63,145 nt of DNA from JBEHWX01 sp048498995. Lineage in GTDB: Bacteria > Bacteroidota > Ignavibacteria > OLB7. Shown in pieces: positions 61,469 through 63,145 of the stretch. The notes beneath the pieces were generated by a model. The model made no database searches. It saw only the letters and a list, made by a program, of their open reading frames with translations, and was not told the origin of the DNA. Numbering within the stretch: position 1 is the stretch's first letter; every line of letters begins with the position of its first letter. Location: positions 1 to 63,145 of the forward strand of contig JBEHWX010000024.1 in the NCBI GenBank assembly GCA_048498995.1. The letters are read 5' to 3'. The position numbers were made by a program, and so were the translations under genes.

Positions 61469-62944
61469 TTATCGCGCCGGGCGAAGCGCGACCGACATGG
61501 CGCTGTCCGGCAGCGTGATGACATCGGGGGCCACGCCGATCCCCTCGATCCGCTCGCCGTCCGCGGTCCGGTAATCGGCCGTCGGGAGGCGGAGGAGCCA
61601 GCCGTCGGGGAGCGCGCGGACATCGGAGGAGAGCATCGCCCCGGCCGATCGCCGGCCGACGATCGTGGCGCGGCCGCTCTCCTTGAGGAACGCCGCGAGC
61701 GGCTCCGCGGCGCTCGCCGTGTGGCGATCGATCAGCACGAAGACCGGCCCGGAGAACGTGGGCTGCGCGGGCGTCACGACACCGAGGAGCGCGCCGGGAC
61801 GCGCCAGATAGCGTTGGAAGGCATCCCAGTCGCCGTTCGAGAATCTCGGAAGCTGCGTGCTGTCGAGCTCCGCGGTCGGCGCCGACTGATGCGAGCGCCA
61901 CCAGGCAGCGCCGAAGAACACGCCGGCCGGCATGGGATGGTCGATCAGGTGCGCCGCCACGCGCATCGAGGAGAAATCACCGCCGGGAACGCCGCGCAGA
62001 TCGAGAATGATCCTCGTGACTCCGGGACGTATCGCCTGACGGAACGCCGCGTCCACGCGATCGGCAATCGACTGGAAGTGACGGAAGCGGATGACCGCCG
62101 TGGTGTCGTGATCGAAGCTCACCTCGACCGGGGACGGATCCGGCGTAGTGTCGCGCGCGGTCCCGGTCACGGCGCCGATTGCCGGCACGGCCAGCGAGCG
62201 GGTGAGGCCGATGTGAGAGATGCCGAGCTTCGGCGCGAGCGTATAGAAGGAGAAGATGGCGTCGGCGTCATCTTGCGCGAGCGCGAGCTTGTCGCGGAGA
62301 TCGGAGGCGAAGTCGATGCCCCGCGCGGTTGTCAGCAGCGACGGATCGAAGAGCGCGGCGCGCGCGGTGTCCAGGAGCACGCCGGCGAGCGCCGTGTAAT
62401 CGCGCAGCGGAAGACGTCCATCGAAGCGGACCGCTTCGAGCTCGCCCCATGTGGTGGAATCATCGTCGATGAGGGCCGCGCGCCACCGATCGTTGGCGAT
62501 CGCGCCGCGCAGCGCCAGATCACCAATCGGGCTCCAGAAACGTCCCGAGATCGGGAGCGTGTCATGCGCCGATTCGCCAACGGCAACCTGCATGTGCATG
62601 AGCGCTCCATGCTCGTAGCCGCTGGTGAGGAGCTTGGCGAGCGTCGATTTCCACCAGCCGACGACATCGGTCAGCGCGCCGGGACGTGAATAGGCGTTGA
62701 GGACTCCCGCGTCGTGCTCCACGGTGACCGGAAACGCCACGGTGCCGAGGTCGCGCGTATGGAGGGTGACGAGCCAGGCTCCGGAGATCCGCTCGCCGGA
62801 GGCGATCACGCGCGGGCTCGTGGAGGCGGCCACGCGGCGCGACGAGCCGCAGCCGACGATGAGCGCGGCCACCGTGAGGCAGATGGTCGTGAGGGGAACG
62901 CGGAAGGTTCCGCGACGCAAGGGCACGTGCGTCGAAAGGTGCAT
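61469..62944 (-). CDS. S41-like (C-terminal processing peptidase-like) lipoprotein
   Basis: The product is 491 aa with a lipoprotein signal (TTICLTVAALIVGCGSS, Cys near 32). A beta-rich N-terminal region (about 50-190) precedes an S41-type domain (about 250-480) with ILDLRGVPGGDFSSM and the Ser motif FVLIDRHTASAAEPLAAFL. The usual downstream Lys of tail-specific proteases (GKG) reads VGRRSAGAM, so if active it would have to use an S41B-type or other mechanism. It ends with IEGIGVAPDVITLP, typical for the family. Likely acts in the periplasm or on the outer membrane. Confidence 0.85.
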   Translation of the reverse strand: MHLSTHVPLRRGTFRVPLTTICLTVAALIVGCGSSRRVAASTSPRVIASGERISGAWLVTLHTRDLGTVAFPVTVEHDAGVLNAYSRPGALTDVVGWWKSTLAKLLTSGYEHGALMHMQVAVGESAHDTLPISGRFWSPIGDLALRGAIANDRWRAALIDDDSTTWGELEAVRFDGRLPLRDYTALAGVLLDTARAALFDPSLLTTARGIDFASDLRDKLALAQDDADAIFSFYTLAPKLGISHIGLTRSLAVPAIGAVTGTARDTTPDPSPVEVSFDHDTTAVIRFRHFQSIADRVDAAFRQAIRPGVTRIILDLRGVPGGDFSSMRVAAHLIDHPMPAGVFFGAAWWRSHQSAPTAELDSTQLPRFSNGDWDAFQRYLARPGALLGVVTPAQPTFSGPVFVLIDRHTASAAEPLAAFLKESGRATIVGRRSAGAMLSSDVRALPDGWLLRLPTADYRTADGERIEGIGVAPDVITLPDSAMSVALRPAR

Positions 62945-62985
62945 CGAAGGCTCCGGAAATTCATGAGCGATGGATCGGCTACGGC

Positions 62986-63145
62986 GTGGCGATTCCGGAA
63001 GTTGCGGCGCGATACGGATCCGTCAGGTCACGGCTCGGAGGCGCCTCCGAGCATAAACGACGCGGCCGGAGCGAGCAAGAGGGCGAATCACTGCTCAAGC
63101 TGCCCCTGGGCAGCACCGCGATCGTGATGCCGGTCTTCAACGAGG
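62986..63145 (+). CDS. Start of a family-2 glycosyltransferase, possibly MdoH-like (partial)
   Basis: The frame is open from about 62893 to the window end. Near the edge it reads LPLGSTAIVMPVFNE, the first strand of a GT-A family-2 glycosyltransferase; TAIVMP-x-x-NE is typical of glucan glucosyltransferase H (MdoH). The start is uncertain: I give the GTG at 62986, as no ATG precedes the motif. The rest lies outside the window. Confidence 0.45.
   Translation, partial: MAIPEVAARYGSVRSRLGGASEHKRRGRSEQEGESLLKLPLGSTAIVMPVFNE

Overview
The window reads as chromosomal DNA of a GC-rich member of the Bacteroidota and allies. Three secreted proteins (1142-3538, 5526-10700, 15568-17229) end in type IX secretion (T9SS)-like C-terminal sorting domains. 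Several promoters fit the Bacteroidota form TTG-N19..21-TAnnTTTG. The mix of choice-of-anchor-D/NHL, FG-GAP/UnbV and PhoD-like secreted proteins resembles the Kapabacteria/Ignavibacteria lineages; that placement is inference. A ctaA gene points to haem-A oxidases and aerobic respiration. I see no phage, insertion sequence, CRISPR array or rRNA.

Region 1 (1-22.3 kb) is ordinary housekeeping and envelope sequence: BtpA-family protein, FG-GAP/UnbV protein, MATE exporter, vWA/NHL protein, secreted-type nuclease lipoprotein, pterin carbinolamine dehydratase, two lipoproteins, a CrtI-like oxidoreductase, a PhoD-like phosphatase, a shortened methionine synthase (homocysteine and folate modules only), a cysteine hydrolase, a TPR-like membrane protein and tRNA-Val(CAC). 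Its intergenic gaps carry a family of small palindromes with a constant TCTTCAG loop and covarying stems, some copies expanded into tandem half-units.

Region 2 (22.3-54.3 kb) is the unusual part. On the minus strand, a strong Bacteroidota-type promoter (54308-54338) is followed by two stand-alone subtilase-prodomain proteins, a 2576-aa subtilase that ends in a C15 (pyroglutamyl-peptidase)-like domain whose nucleophile Cys is Ser, a small secreted protein, and two giant proteins (2870 and 3191 aa) that share Cys-rich helical repeats of about 120 residues. A 14-bp hairpin follows. Beyond it, behind a second clear promoter, lies a three-repeat bulb-lectin protein. The giants, the subtilase and the lectin have no recognisable Sec signal or T9SS domain. 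I regard this as the candidate undescribed system. Its function is unknown: it could be a surface or exported complex processed by its own protease.

Region 3 (54.5-63.1 kb) returns to housekeeping: ctaA haem A synthase, a YkuE-like phosphoesterase, a PRK07578-type short-chain dehydrogenase, a KhtTU K+/H+ antiporter pair with small membrane peptides upstream, a GNAT acetyltransferase, an S41-like lipoprotein, and the start of a family-2 glycosyltransferase cut by the window edge.
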